Shown: piece after piece, positions 7,509 through 16,155 of the stretch
Layout of the letters: every line of letters starts with the position of its first letter
How positions within the stretch are numbered: position 1 is the first letter of the stretch
Source: Caulobacteraceae bacterium
Lineage (GTDB): Bacteria > Pseudomonadota > Alphaproteobacteria > Caulobacterales > Caulobacteraceae
Assembly: GCA_025352085.1 (NCBI GenBank)
Contig: JANXUA010000087.1
Coordinates: forward strand, 1 to 45,289
Length of the DNA stretch: 45,289 nucleotides
Reading direction: 5' to 3'
Made by a program: the position numbers and the translations under genes
The notes under the pieces: generated by a model
What the model saw: the letters and a program-made list of their open reading frames with translations, nothing else
Databases searched by the model: none
What the model was told of the DNA's origin: nothing

Positions 7509-7550
7509 GGCAGCAACCGCATCGTATTCTATACGCGATGCTAAGCTGCC
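7509..7550. repeat. Nested inverted repeats, strong hairpin or cruciform
   Basis: The outer arms are GGCAGC (7509-7514) and GCTGCC (7545-7550), and the inner arms are GCATCG (7519-7524) and CGATGC (7536-7541). A CGTAT/ATACG pair overlaps the centre. The element begins 50 bases after the arsC-like stop and ends 100 bases before the next start, in a 190-base gap. No T-run follows on either strand, so it is not a classical terminator. It could be a structured RNA, an operator or a palindromic repeat unit. Confidence 0.6.
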
Positions 7551-7650
7551 TGCGGAAAAGCTTCTAGACGTCTTCTCACGCGAGCGGACTGTTGGCGCGA
7601 TGAGCGAACGGCTTTTGGAGCGATAGCTCGATCCGTGGAAAGGATTCGGC

Positions 7651-8589
7651 ATGGCCGCCAACGTGAAACCCAAACAACGGCACGGCATCGTCAGGGTTGA
7701 TCCCGGCGTCCTCATCAATCTCGCGGCGCACAAGAAGAAACCCGGTGGGGTGATCGCGCCCGGGTTCAAGGCGCACAAGGCGTTGAATTTGAAATTCAAG
7801 GGCGGGAAAACCATTCCCAATCTCTCGTTTCGAATTGTCTATCTCGGCGCCGGCGGTTGGCCGGCCTCGGATATGGCGAGCATCGACGCCGCGCTTTCGG
7901 GCGCCATGGCCGATCCGCACCTGAACCACGTCATGCAGCAATACTACCCCGGTGCGCCGCCGATCAGCACGACGTTTCTGGGCTCGACGAAGCTGACCGC
8001 GGCGGTCGGCGCAACCTTCACACGCGACAGCGTCAACCCGGTTCTCGCCGGCCTGATCGCCGACGGCGCGTTGAACGGGACCAATTTCGACACCACCGCG
8101 ATCTGTCTGATGCTGCCGCCCGGAGTAACCCTCACCACCGACGCCGCCGGCGGCGTAGGCAAGGCAAAGGGCGACACCCTCATCAGTTCCCGCAAGGGAC
8201 TGGGCGGCTACCACGGCTCCTGCCACCTCGGCGCGACACGAGTCTATTTCGCCGCCGGCGTCTATTCGCAGTTCATCAACGGCAAGCCCAACGGCATCCC
8301 GGTCTGGCCCGACTCATGGAAAAATGTCTGCGCGACTTTCTATCATGAACTCAATGAGATTCGCACCGACCCGGACATCGAAGACGCCGTTCGCAATAAT
8401 AACGACGCCCTGATCGGCTGGTATTCAGACGCCAAAAACGGCGGCGAGATCGGCGACATTCCGATGAGCGAGGCTGGCGCCAATCTGCGCAGCGTTATGG
8501 TCGAAGTCACCTTGGGCAATAGCGTGATCGCGCCGATCCAGCTGATGTGGTCCAATGCCGTCGGCGGACCGGAGGGGCCGTTCGGTTAG
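7651..8589 (+). CDS. EXORDIUM/zincin-like protein of unknown function
   Basis: A 312-residue protein. The most telling segment is residues 231-240, YHELNEIRTD, followed by PDIEDA and then GWYSDAKNGGEIGD. The HExxE-like helix, TDP and WY...EIGD pattern resembles the C-terminal part of bacterial EXORDIUM-like or zincin-like secreted proteins (inference from memory of the motif). The segment GGYHGSCHLGATRVYFA (185-201) also recalls the EXORDIUM family. No signal peptide is visible: the N-terminus is basic and hydrophilic. GGAAAGGA lies six bases before the ATG, so the start is secure. If the motif binds metal, H232 and E236 plus a later acidic residue are the likely ligands. It is monocistronic, between the arsC-like gene and carbonic anhydrase. 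Confidence 0.65.
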   Translation: MAANVKPKQRHGIVRVDPGVLINLAAHKKKPGGVIAPGFKAHKALNLKFKGGKTIPNLSFRIVYLGAGGWPASDMASIDAALSGAMADPHLNHVMQQYYPGAPPISTTFLGSTKLTAAVGATFTRDSVNPVLAGLIADGALNGTNFDTTAICLMLPPGVTLTTDAAGGVGKAKGDTLISSRKGLGGYHGSCHLGATRVYFAAGVYSQFINGKPNGIPVWPDSWKNVCATFYHELNEIRTDPDIEDAVRNNNDALIGWYSDAKNGGEIGDIPMSEAGANLRSVMVEVTLGNSVIAPIQLMWSNAVGGPEGPFG

Positions 8590-8617
8590 GCTATCGACCC
8601 CGGCGCCGGGAGGCTCT

Positions 8618-9235
8618 ATGCGCTCAGGCATGCTTCAACATCTTAAAGACAACAACCGGGCCTGGGCCGCGCGCAAGGTTTCGGTGGATCCGGGGTTCTT
8701 CAGCCGGCTGGAACATCAGCAGGCGCCGGAATATCTGTGGATCGGCTGTTCCGACAGCCGGGTGCCGGCCAATGAGATCGTCGGCCTCGATCCGGGTGAG
8801 ATGTTCGTCCACCGCAATGTCGCCAATCTCGCCCCGCCGCAGGACGCCAATTATCTGTCGGTGCTGCAGTTCGCGGTGGATGTGTTGAAGGTGAAACATA
8901 TTCTCGTCGTCGGTCACTACGGTTGTGGCGGCGTGTCGGCTGCCGTGGGCGGCAAGCGCCTGGGTCTGGTTGACCACTGGCTGCACCCGATCCGCGAAGT
9001 GAGCCACGACCATCGCCACGAACTGGAGGCCATCCCCAACCAGAACGACCGTCTCGACCGTCTGTGCGAGCTGAGCGTCATCCGCCAGGTCCGCAATGTC
9101 GCCTCGGACCTGTTTGTGCAGGACGCCTGGGCGCGCGGGCAATCGATCCAGGTGCATGGCTGGGTCTATTCCATCGCCGACGGCCTGATCACCGATCTGG
9201 GCGCGACGATCAGCGGGTTGGAGGATTTAGGCTAG
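8618..9235 (+). CDS. Beta-class carbonic anhydrase
   Basis: A 205-residue enzyme that interconverts CO2 and bicarbonate in the cytoplasm. The zinc ligands are C44 in CSDSR, H100 and C103 in HYGCGG; the catalytic Asp-Arg dyad is D46/R48. The pattern NYLSVLQFAVDVLKVKHILVVGHYGCGG and the length are those of the CynT/Can group. The ATG at 8618 has GGGAGG about four bases upstream; an internal methionine at 8630 is a weaker alternative. The gene begins 28 bases after the EXORDIUM-like stop, so read-through transcription is possible, but no functional link is evident. Confidence 0.96.
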   Translation: MRSGMLQHLKDNNRAWAARKVSVDPGFFSRLEHQQAPEYLWIGCSDSRVPANEIVGLDPGEMFVHRNVANLAPPQDANYLSVLQFAVDVLKVKHILVVGHYGCGGVSAAVGGKRLGLVDHWLHPIREVSHDHRHELEAIPNQNDRLDRLCELSVIRQVRNVASDLFVQDAWARGQSIQVHGWVYSIADGLITDLGATISGLEDLG

Positions 9236-9348
9236 GGCGGGCCTTACGAATTATTCACGCGGGCGCGCGCATCCAACCGCCCATGCTCCCGCCTCTATAG
9301 CTGTGAATGGCGCGGCGCTTCGCCGGTCAATGGACGATGGAGTGTTTG

Positions 9349-9780
9349 ATGGAAAGTATCGTGGGAGACTTGTCGGGCGTGATCATGGGGATTGTGTTTT
9401 GGGTGTTCGTTGCTTCGATCATCCTCGTGCCAATCTATTTTAAGCATCGCGATCGCGAACGCATGCACGAGACCTTGCGGATCGCCTTTGAAAAGGGTCA
9501 ACCCGTGCCGCCGGAACTGATCACCGCCCTGCAAAGCAATGTCGCACCCAGGGTCGCCTCGACGCCGGAGCGCGATCTTCGTCGAGCCGTCGTTCTCATC
9601 GCCCTGGGGCTCGCTTTTTGTGGCCTCGGCTACGGTCTGTGGTACGGCCTGATGAGCGTCAGCGAGCACGCGGCGTATATTTCCGGCGGAAGCGTCGCCG
9701 GGTTCGGCGCTATTCCGGGCTTGATGGGCGTGGCCTATCTTCTGCTGTGGGCGACCCGTCGCAATCAGCCCAAGGCTTAG
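9349..9780 (+). CDS. DUF6249 membrane protein
   Basis: A 143-residue inner-membrane protein. A first membrane helix (IMGIVFWVFVASIILVPIYF) is followed by RDRERMHETLRIAFEKGQ and VPPELI, the hallmark of DUF6249. Two more helices (VLIALGLAFCGLGYGLWYGL and AIPGLMGVAYLLLWA) complete the protein. The function of the family is unknown. It commonly precedes an ECF sigma factor, as here, 25 bases upstream. The ATG at 9349 has GGAG six bases upstream; an in-frame ATG at 9307 would add 14 non-conserved residues. Role proposed: part of the sensing side of the sigma system (inference from position). Confidence 0.8.
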   Translation: MESIVGDLSGVIMGIVFWVFVASIILVPIYFKHRDRERMHETLRIAFEKGQPVPPELITALQSNVAPRVASTPERDLRRAVVLIALGLAFCGLGYGLWYGLMSVSEHAAYISGGSVAGFGAIPGLMGVAYLLLWATRRNQPKA

Positions 9781-9805
9781 GGGGGCGCTCGGACGGGTCA
9801 GGACA

Positions 9806-10393
9806 ATGCCCGACATAGGCGCGGCGCGGGCCTCGGCCCATGACCTTGAGCTCGTCGCCCAGGCGGCGGCGGGCGGTCGGCCGGCTTTTGGCGAATTGGT
9901 GCGTCGTCACGGCTCGGCGGTGCGTGGCCTGTTGCGCCGGATGGGCGCCGATCCGGCCCTCGCCGACGATATCGCCCAGGACGCCTTTCTCGCCGCCTTC
10001 GAACAGATCGCCGAGTTTCGCGGGGAAGGGGCGTTCCAGGCCTGGGTCAAGCGCATCGCCGCGCGGCTCTACGTCAAACGCTGGCGGCGCGACCGGCGCG
10101 AGGATCTGGTCGCCGAACCGCCGGAAGACGATGCGCGCATAAACGTCGGCGAGGCGGGCGCGGTGGCGCGGATCGATCTCGACGAAGCCTTGGGGGCCCT
10201 CACGCCGGTCGAGCGTGTATGTGTTTCGATGTGCTATGGGGCTGGAATGTCGCATTCAGAGGCCGCTCTGGCCTTGAATACGCCTTTGGGAACGGTCAAA
10301 TCCCATGTCAAACGTGGTATGGACAAACTTCGGACCCGGCTGGCGCCGCAAATCGGCGCCGGCAACGATCAAAGGGCTTCAGGTCATGGTTGA
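9806..10393 (+). CDS. ECF-type RNA polymerase sigma factor
   Basis: A 195-residue sigma-70 family ECF factor. Region 2 is clear (AFGELVRRHGSAVRGLLRRMG, then ADDIAQDAFLAAFEQIAEFRGEGAFQAWVKRIA), including the DDIAQDAF segment of region 2.2. Region 4 holds the helix-turn-helix (LTPVERVCVSMCYGAGMSHSE, then ALNTPLGTVKSHVKRGMDKLR). It sits between a DUF6249 membrane protein and a small membrane protein whose start it overlaps by eight bases. One of these neighbours is probably its anti-sigma factor. No SECF extension is present. The target promoters are not identifiable from this window. Confidence 0.93.
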   Translation: MPDIGAARASAHDLELVAQAAAGGRPAFGELVRRHGSAVRGLLRRMGADPALADDIAQDAFLAAFEQIAEFRGEGAFQAWVKRIAARLYVKRWRRDRREDLVAEPPEDDARINVGEAGAVARIDLDEALGALTPVERVCVSMCYGAGMSHSEAALALNTPLGTVKSHVKRGMDKLRTRLAPQIGAGNDQRASGHG

Positions 10394-10790
10394 TCGAGCA
10401 TTTGAAATGGAGCTTGAGCGAGCCTTTGGCGAAGCGCCGGCGTTCGCGGATGCGGACGGCTTCGCCGCGCGGGTGACTGCGCGCCTGGATCAGAGCTGGT
10501 CCTACCGCCAGGTCTTGATCGGCGGTCTGGGCATAGCCGGCGGCCTGATCGGCGGCGCGCAATTTTTGGGCTCCGGCCTGGTGACGCAATTGGCCGCCGG
10601 CGCCGCCCAGACCAACGAGTTGATCGGCCGCTTGGCGGTAGCGCGCGGCTCGGCGATGTCGGCGGTCCAGGCCTTGACCGACGCGGTGATGGCGGGCCCG
10701 ACTCTCGACGCGCGCATATTGTTGATGTCGGTCGCCCTGGCCGCGGTTGCGGGCGGTCTCTTCCTGACCCGCGCGATTAGAGAGATTTAG
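10386..10790 (+). CDS. Small membrane protein, putative anti-sigma partner
   Basis: A 134-residue protein with a soluble N-terminal part (about 40 residues, including ELERAFGEAP and FAARVTARLDQSW) and two hydrophobic stretches (VLIGGLGIAGGLIGGAQFLG and ILLMSVALAAVAGGLFLT). The start at 10386 lies inside the last codons of the sigma gene, implying translational coupling. I recognise no named domain, and there is no zinc-type HxxxCxxC motif. The size, topology and coupling to the sigma gene are those of ECF anti-sigma factors, so that role is inferred from context only. The ATG was preferred over an upstream in-frame start because that would extend into sigma region 4. Confidence 0.7.
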   Translation: MVDRAFEMELERAFGEAPAFADADGFAARVTARLDQSWSYRQVLIGGLGIAGGLIGGAQFLGSGLVTQLAAGAAQTNELIGRLAVARGSAMSAVQALTDAVMAGPTLDARILLMSVALAAVAGGLFLTRAIREI

Positions 10791-10799
10791 GAACCCGCC

Positions 10800-11630
10800 A
10801 TGTCAGCCCACGCCGCCGACGCCGCGCGCCGCATTTCCGCGCGCGACCTGCGTGCCCGCAAGGGCCGCGAGCCGATTGTCTGCCTGACCGCCTACACCAC
10901 GCCGATGGCCGAGATCATGGACGAGGTCTGCGACCTGCTGCTGGTCGGCGATTCGGTGGGCATGGTGCTGCACGGCCTGCCCAATACCGTCGGCGTGACA
11001 ATGGAGATGATGATCCTGCACGGGCAGGCGGTGATGCGCGCCAGCCGCCGCGCCATGGTGGTTGTCGACATGCCGTTCGGCTCCTACGAGGCATCGCGGG
11101 AGTCCGCTTACGAAAATGCGGTGCGCATTCTTAAGGAGACCGGCGCCCAGGCGGTCAAGCTGGAAAGCGGTCCTGAAGTCGCCGGCACCATCGCTTATCT
11201 GACCCGTCGCGGCGTGCCGGTGATGGGCCATGTGGGTCTGCGTCCGCAGGCGGTGCTGATGGACGGCGCCTTCAAGGCGCGCGGTCGCAACGCCGCCGAA
11301 GCGGCTTGCGTAATGGCCGAAGCCAAGGCCACGGTCGAGGCTGGCGCCTTTTGCATCGTCGTCGAAGGCGTCGCCGAGGCGCTCGCGACTCAGATCACCG
11401 AGATGGTCCGGGTTCCGACGATCGGCATCGGCGCGTCGGCCGGCTGCGACGGCCAGATCCTGGTCACCGAAGACATGCTGGGCCTGTTCGACTGGACTCC
11501 CAAGTTCGTCCGTCGCTACGCCGATCTGCGCGGAGACATCGCCAAGGCCGTCGCCGCCTACGCCGCCGACGTCCGCTCCGGCGCCTTCCCCGGCGTCGAA
11601 GAAACCTATTTCGCCACGGCGAAGGGCTAG
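10800..11630 (+). CDS. panB: 3-methyl-2-oxobutanoate hydroxymethyltransferase
   Basis: A 276-residue PanB. It transfers a hydroxymethyl group from 5,10-methylene-tetrahydrofolate to 2-oxoisovalerate to give ketopantoate, the first committed step of pantothenate and coenzyme A synthesis. Conserved blocks are [23 protein letters not shown] with the metal-binding D51, [10 protein letters not shown] with D90, VKLE with E122 and GHVGLRPQ. The C-terminal [17 protein letters not shown] is also typical. The family has a TIM-barrel fold and is cytoplasmic. The gene starts nine bases after the small membrane protein of the sigma operon, which may be coincidental packing. panC is not in the window. Confidence 0.97.
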   Translation: MSAHAADAARRISARDLRARKGREPIVCLTAYTTPMAEIMDEVCDLLLVGDSVGMVLHGLPNTVGVTMEMMILHGQAVMRASRRAMVVVDMPFGSYEASRESAYENAVRILKETGAQAVKLESGPEVAGTIAYLTRRGVPVMGHVGLRPQAVLMDGAFKARGRNAAEAACVMAEAKATVEAGAFCIVVEGVAEALATQITEMVRVPTIGIGASAGCDGQILVTEDMLGLFDWTPKFVRRYADLRGDIAKAVAAYAADVRSGAFPGVEETYFATAKG

Positions 11631-11691
11631 GCGATTGCCTCCCCGCTATCCCTCCCCTTTATCGGGAGGAATGAAAGTGCGCGAGGACGGC

Positions 11692-14600
11692 ATGAGAACG
11701 CTAGGTCTGGGATTCGCCGCCGCCGCATTATTCGCAACCATCCTGCCGGCCCAGACCGTCAATCCCGCCGCCTACGGTGCGCTGCACTGGCGCTCGATCG
11801 GACCCTTTCGCGGGGGACGGGTGCTGGCGGTGGCCGGCGCCAGCGACGATCGGTTGCACTTCTACTTCGGCGCGGTAAACGGTGGCGTGTGGGAGACCCG
11901 TGACGCGGGCCGCACTTGGAAACCGATTTTCGACGAGGCGCCGGTCGGCTCCATCGGCGCCCTGGCCGTCGCGCCGTCCGATCCAAAAACGCTTTATGTC
12001 GGTACAGGCGAGGCGGACATGCGTTCGGACATCGCCCAGGGCGTCGGCATGTTCAAATCCGTCGACGGCGGCGCGACCTGGACCCCCGACGGACTGACCG
12101 ATAGCCGGCAGATCGCCAAAATTCTCGTCGATCCGGCCAATCCGAACATCGTCCTGACCGCCGTTCTCGGCCACGCCTACGGCCCCAATCAAGAGCGTGG
12201 CGTCTTTCGGTCAGTTGATGCCGGGCGTACGTGGGCGCGCACTTTGTTCCGCGACGCCGACACCGGCGCCGTCGATCTGGCCTTCAAACCCGGCGATCCG
12301 AAGACCGTCTTCGCCGCATTGTGGCAGACCCGCCGGCCGCCTTGGAACGTCTATGCGCCGTCGAGCGGCCCGGGCGGGGGCTTGTACAAGTCCACCGATG
12401 GCGGCGTGACCTGGACGCCGATCATCGGCCACGGCTTGCCCGACGCACCCGGGCGGATTGGTCTCGCGATGTCGCCCAACGCCCCCGATCGAATTTACGC
12501 CCTGATTGACGCCAAGGCGGGCGGGGGTCTCTACCGCTCGGACAACGGCGGCGGCGATTGGACCAAGGTCAGCGACGATTCGCGCATCTGGCAACGCGGC
12601 TGGTATTTCGGGGGCGTGACCGTCAACCCGCGCAACGCCGATCAGTTGTGGGTGTGCGACACCATCGTCCTACGCTCGGACGACGGCGGCAAGACCTTCG
12701 CGCCGATCAAGGGCGATCCCACCGGCGACGACTTCCACAGCATGTGGATCGATCCAGCCGATCCGGCGCGACGCATCCTGGGGACCGATCAGGGGACCCT
12801 GGTCACCCTCAACGGCGGCGCGACGTGGAGTTCGTGGTTCAACCAGCCGACTGGACAGTTCTATCACGTCGCCACCGACAACCGCTTTCCCTACCGCGTC
12901 TACGGCGCCCAGCAGGATTCTGGCGCGGCGGGGGTGGCCAGCCGCACCGGCGGCTGGGACGGCATCGACATGGCCAACTTCCATGAGCTGACCCCGGGCG
13001 GCGAAAGCGACGATATTGCTCCGGATCCCAATGATCCGGACACCGTCTACGGCGGCCGCGTGGACAAGCTGGATCTCAAGTCCGGCCAGGTGCGCCCGGT
13101 CGACCCGACCCTTGCCTATCCGGACGACTATCGGCGTACGTGGACCCTGCCGCTGATCTTCGGAAAGGACGGCAAGGTCCTGTATTTCGCCAACCAACGG
13201 CTGTTCGCCACTCACAACGGCGGCGAACATTGGACGCCGATCAGCCCGGATCTGACCCGAACCAATCCGGGCGTTCCGGCGACACTCGACGCGGCCACCG
13301 CCGCCGACACCGAGGGCAGGGGCCCGCGCAAAGGAGTGATCTACGCCATTGGGCCTTCGCCGCTGTCGGACAAGGATATCTGGGTGGGCGCCGACGACGG
13401 CCTGGTCTGGCGCACCCGCGACGGCGGCGCGACCTGGCATGATGTCACTCCGGTCGGCCTGACGGCCTGGTCCAAAATCGGCGTCGTGGAGCCGTCGCAC
13501 TTCGATCCGCAGGTCGCCTATATCGCTGTTGACAGGCATCGGCTGGATGACTTTGCCCCCTACATCTGGCGCACCCGCGACGGCGGGGCGTCGTGGACGT
13601 CGATTACCGCCGGACTCGCCGACCGCGGAACGCTCAACGCCGTCAATGTGGTGCGCGAAGATCCCGCGCGGCGCGGCCTGCTCTTTGCGGGAACCGAACG
13701 CGGGGTGTTCGTCTCGTTCGACGACGGCGGCCATTGGACGTCGTTGCAAAATGGCCTGCCGACCACCTCGGTGCGCGACATCACCGTGCACGGCGATGAT
13801 CTGGTGATCGCCACCCATGGTCGAGGGTTTTACATCCTGGACGACATCGAACCGTTGCGCGAGCTGGCGGCTAACCCCAATCGCGACACGCGCTTGTTCG
13901 CGCCCGCCGCCGCCGTGCGCTTCCGTTCGGAAAGTTTCACCGGCACGCCCAAGCCCAAGGACGAGCCCATGGCCGCCAATCCGCCGGCGGGGGCGCCGAT
14001 CGACTACGCCCTTGCCGCCGGCGCCCATGGCCCGGTCGAGCTTGTCATCACCGACGAAGCCGGGGCCGTCGTGCGCCGGTTCAGCAGCGCCGATGTGGTC
14101 CCTGCCACGGACCTGACCAAGATCGGCACCGCCCCCGAATGGATCGCGTCCACCCCGGTTCTAGCGGCGGGCGACGGTCCCCATCGTTTTTACTGGGACC
14201 TGCACTACGCCCTCCCGGCGGTGTTGAACGACAGCCCGTTCGCCGCCGGTGTCTGGGCGCCGCCGGGTAGGTATGGCGTGTCGCTCGCCGTGGACGGCGT
14301 CACCTATCGGCAAACCCTCACCGTTGCGCCTGACCCGCGCGTCAAGGTTGCAGTCGAGGCCTATCGTCGGGAGGTCGTCCTCGCCCGCAAGATCGAGACG
14401 ACGCGGGTCCAGATCACAACGATCGAAGCGGACATGGCCGCGATGCGGGCCAATCCGCCGAGATTTGCTGAAGCCGCCCAGGCGTCTCTGGCCGGCCGGC
14501 TGCTGGCCTTGACCGACGAGCGTTCCCTGAAGGATCTGAGTGCGTGGGCTGAGCGACTGAGCGGTCTTCAGAGCGCCGTCGACAATGCCGATGGCGCGCC

Positions 14601-14712
14601 CAGCGACGACGCGGTGACGGGCTTTTCCATCGCCTCGCATGCGGTTGAAACGATTGCGACGCTTTGGTCCAGCTTCAAGGCCGATATCGCGGCCGCCGCC
14701 CTTGTGAAATAG
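11692..14712 (+). CDS. Large secreted BNR/Asp-box (sortilin-like propeller) protein, paralogue 1
   Basis: A 1006-residue exported protein with a signal peptide (MRTLGLGFAAAALFATILPAQ). It opens with ALHWRSIGPFRGGRV, the hallmark of the WD40/YVTN/BNR-like family often annotated as glycosyl hydrolase. Many Asp-box repeats follow (VDGGATWTP, TDGGVTWTP, DDGGKTFAP, RDGGATWHD, RDGGASWTS), indicating one or two beta-propellers of the sortilin Vps10 type over residues 20-720. A beta-sandwich (about 760-900) and a helical C-terminus follow. Enzymatic activity is not proven for this family. A full-length paralogue with the same architecture lies at 33465-36494. The ATG at 11692 has GAGGA five bases upstream. 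Confidence 0.87.
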   Translation: MRTLGLGFAAAALFATILPAQTVNPAAYGALHWRSIGPFRGGRVLAVAGASDDRLHFYFGAVNGGVWETRDAGRTWKPIFDEAPVGSIGALAVAPSDPKTLYVGTGEADMRSDIAQGVGMFKSVDGGATWTPDGLTDSRQIAKILVDPANPNIVLTAVLGHAYGPNQERGVFRSVDAGRTWARTLFRDADTGAVDLAFKPGDPKTVFAALWQTRRPPWNVYAPSSGPGGGLYKSTDGGVTWTPIIGHGLPDAPGRIGLAMSPNAPDRIYALIDAKAGGGLYRSDNGGGDWTKVSDDSRIWQRGWYFGGVTVNPRNADQLWVCDTIVLRSDDGGKTFAPIKGDPTGDDFHSMWIDPADPARRILGTDQGTLVTLNGGATWSSWFNQPTGQFYHVATDNRFPYRVYGAQQDSGAAGVASRTGGWDGIDMANFHELTPGGESDDIAPDPNDPDTVYGGRVDKLDLKSGQVRPVDPTLAYPDDYRRTWTLPLIFGKDGKVLYFANQRLFATHNGGEHWTPISPDLTRTNPGVPATLDAATAADTEGRGPRKGVIYAIGPSPLSDKDIWVGADDGLVWRTRDGGATWHDVTPVGLTAWSKIGVVEPSHFDPQVAYIAVDRHRLDDFAPYIWRTRDGGASWTSITAGLADRGTLNAVNVVREDPARRGLLFAGTERGVFVSFDDGGHWTSLQNGLPTTSVRDITVHGDDLVIATHGRGFYILDDIEPLRELAANPNRDTRLFAPAAAVRFRSESFTGTPKPKDEPMAANPPAGAPIDYALAAGAHGPVELVITDEAGAVVRRFSSADVVPATDLTKIGTAPEWIASTPVLAAGDGPHRFYWDLHYALPAVLNDSPFAAGVWAPPGRYGVSLAVDGVTYRQTLTVAPDPRVKVAVEAYRREVVLARKIETTRVQITTIEADMAAMRANPPRFAEAAQASLAGRLLALTDERSLKDLSAWAERLSGLQSAVDNADGAPSDDAVTGFSIASHAVETIATLWSSFKADIAAAALVK

Positions 14713-15312
14713 CGGGCCACCGCGACGGGGGTTGACGCCCTCCCACCGGAGGGTGCCGTTCAGGTCGTTGATCCGCTGCGCTAGGTAGACGCGATCGGCT
14801 TCGCTCAACGCGCCGCCGTCACGCACCATCAGGCGGGCGTGTTCGCCGCGGATCGCGGCGAGTTCGGATCGGCCCCGTTGATCCTCATTGCCCGAGAGAT
14901 GTCCGTCGATCGACGCGTGCAGGATGCGGTCGTCGACCCATTGCTCGCGCCGGTCCAGCGACCACACGGGCTAGGCGTCGATTGCGCTGGTTCGTTCCCA
15001 GCGCACGGTCCCGCGAAGCCGATCGATCCGGGCCTGCAGGCGGGTGGCGTCGGCATCGGTCAGGTGTCCGTCGTTCCGGACGCGGTCGCTTCTGGTCTCG
15101 TCCTCTATGCGGTTGATTTCCCGATGAGCGCGATCCGCTTCGGCCTGGGATAAACTTCCCTGCGCCAGGTCGCGATCGACCCTGACGTCCAACAGTTTTA
15201 ACTGGTCGTGGATACCGAGCCGAGCGATCGAACCGTCCTGGGCGAGGACCGTGAGCGGAAGAGATGCGCCGATACTGGTCGCCGCCGCGGCGACGAGAAA
15301 GAGTTTCATCAT
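14713..15312 (-). pseudogene. Exported helical repeat protein interrupted by an in-frame TAG
   Basis: The frame starts with a signal peptide (MMKLFLVAAAATSIGASLPLTVLAQ), then a repeat unit with LSQAEADRAHREINRIEDE, DGHLTDADATRLQARID and RLRGTVRWE. It meets TAG at 14971-14973 after 113 codons. The same frame continues without a shift into DRREQWVDDRI, a second helix pair, and LSEADRVYLAQRINDLNGTLRWE, a second copy of the same unit. Proteins of this kind in Caulobacterales carry such tandem RW-ending units. A single nonsense change or a sequencing error therefore splits one gene. The natural 3' end is also unclear, because the frame stays open antisense into the BNR gene. A GTG at 14967 could restart translation but has no good ribosome site. 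Confidence 0.7.
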
Positions 15313-15528
15313 GTGGCCTTCGGATGGGCGATCGACCGGACAAAAGTTCTTGCCAGGAGTTGCTCTTGAACCGGCATGAACGCGCCTATGGTGGAATGGA
15401 TGCGTGCCCCGCCAACGGCCCAGCTTGGCGTCGGCGCCGGCCCCGCAGCAGCGTGGCCGATGACACGGCGGGAACTTTTTGGCGGACCCACTGTATAGGT
15501 CGACAGTTCCGTCATTGTGAGGGCCGCG

Positions 15529-15903
15529 ATGCCGCGCCTGCGAATCCGCCACGAGAGTATCTATAGTTATGGCCAGCCCGTTACGTTCGGCGAGTGGCGA
15601 CTTCTGATGCGTCCGACAGATACCCACGCGACGCGCCTGATCGAGGCGACGCTGGAGACCCCGCCGACGGATGTGTCCTGGTCCTATGACGCCTATGGCA
15701 ACGGCGTCTGCCATCTTCAGCCTCATGCGTCGGCCAGCCAGCTCAAGGTGGTCAACAATCTCGTGGTTGAGCGCTACCCGTCGCCGCTGGCCAATCGACG
15801 GACCGAAAGCCCGTCATTGTCGGGTCCCGTTGTCTACGGTCTCGTCGACCGCACCATCCTTGAACCCTTCATCGCCCCCGCGACCTGCGACGCCATGGGC
15901 TGA
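15529..15903 (+). pseudogene. Truncated transglutaminase-like protein (N-terminal domain only)
   Basis: A 124-codon frame matching the bacterial transglutaminase-like N-terminal domain: LRIRHESIYSYGQPVTFGEWRLLMRP, then TPPTDVSWSYDAYGNGVCHLQ and LKVVNNLVVERY. Full proteins of this family are about 270-300 residues and carry a catalytic Cys-His-Asp core after this domain. Here the frame stops at TGA (15901-15903) before any of it. The sequence after the stop does not obviously continue the domain. It could be a stand-alone domain, but a 3'-truncated gene is more likely. The ATG was preferred to a GTG four codons upstream because the family begins MxLRIRH. Confidence 0.7.
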
Positions 15904-15982
15904 ACCCGGTGGAGCGGGCCTCGCCAATCGTGTCCCCGGATGGGGAAGATTTCAATTCATCGTGACTAAGTCTTTGATTTAA

Positions 15983-16058
<76 letters not shown>

Positions 16059-16155
16059 TCGCCCGCGCGCCGACCCGGAGGCCGACGCCAGCGAGGCGCT
16101 CCACTAGACGGGTTTGACGCCGCTCGCAAGCATCAATGCGGATGGGCGCGGGCGG

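Noticed and set aside
12670-14028. Minus-strand open frame inside the first BNR protein
   Set aside because: No domain, no ribosome site, and the plus-strand gene has a signal peptide and repeats.
14161-14712. Continuation of the repeat-protein frame into the BNR gene
   Set aside because: Beyond the second RWE motif the sequence is antisense to the BNR coding region and shows no repeat pattern.
15470-15500. EcfG-type promoter (GGAAC-N16-CGTT) before the transglutaminase-like gene
   Set aside because: GGAAC is present, but 16-17 bases later there is GTAT, not CGTT.
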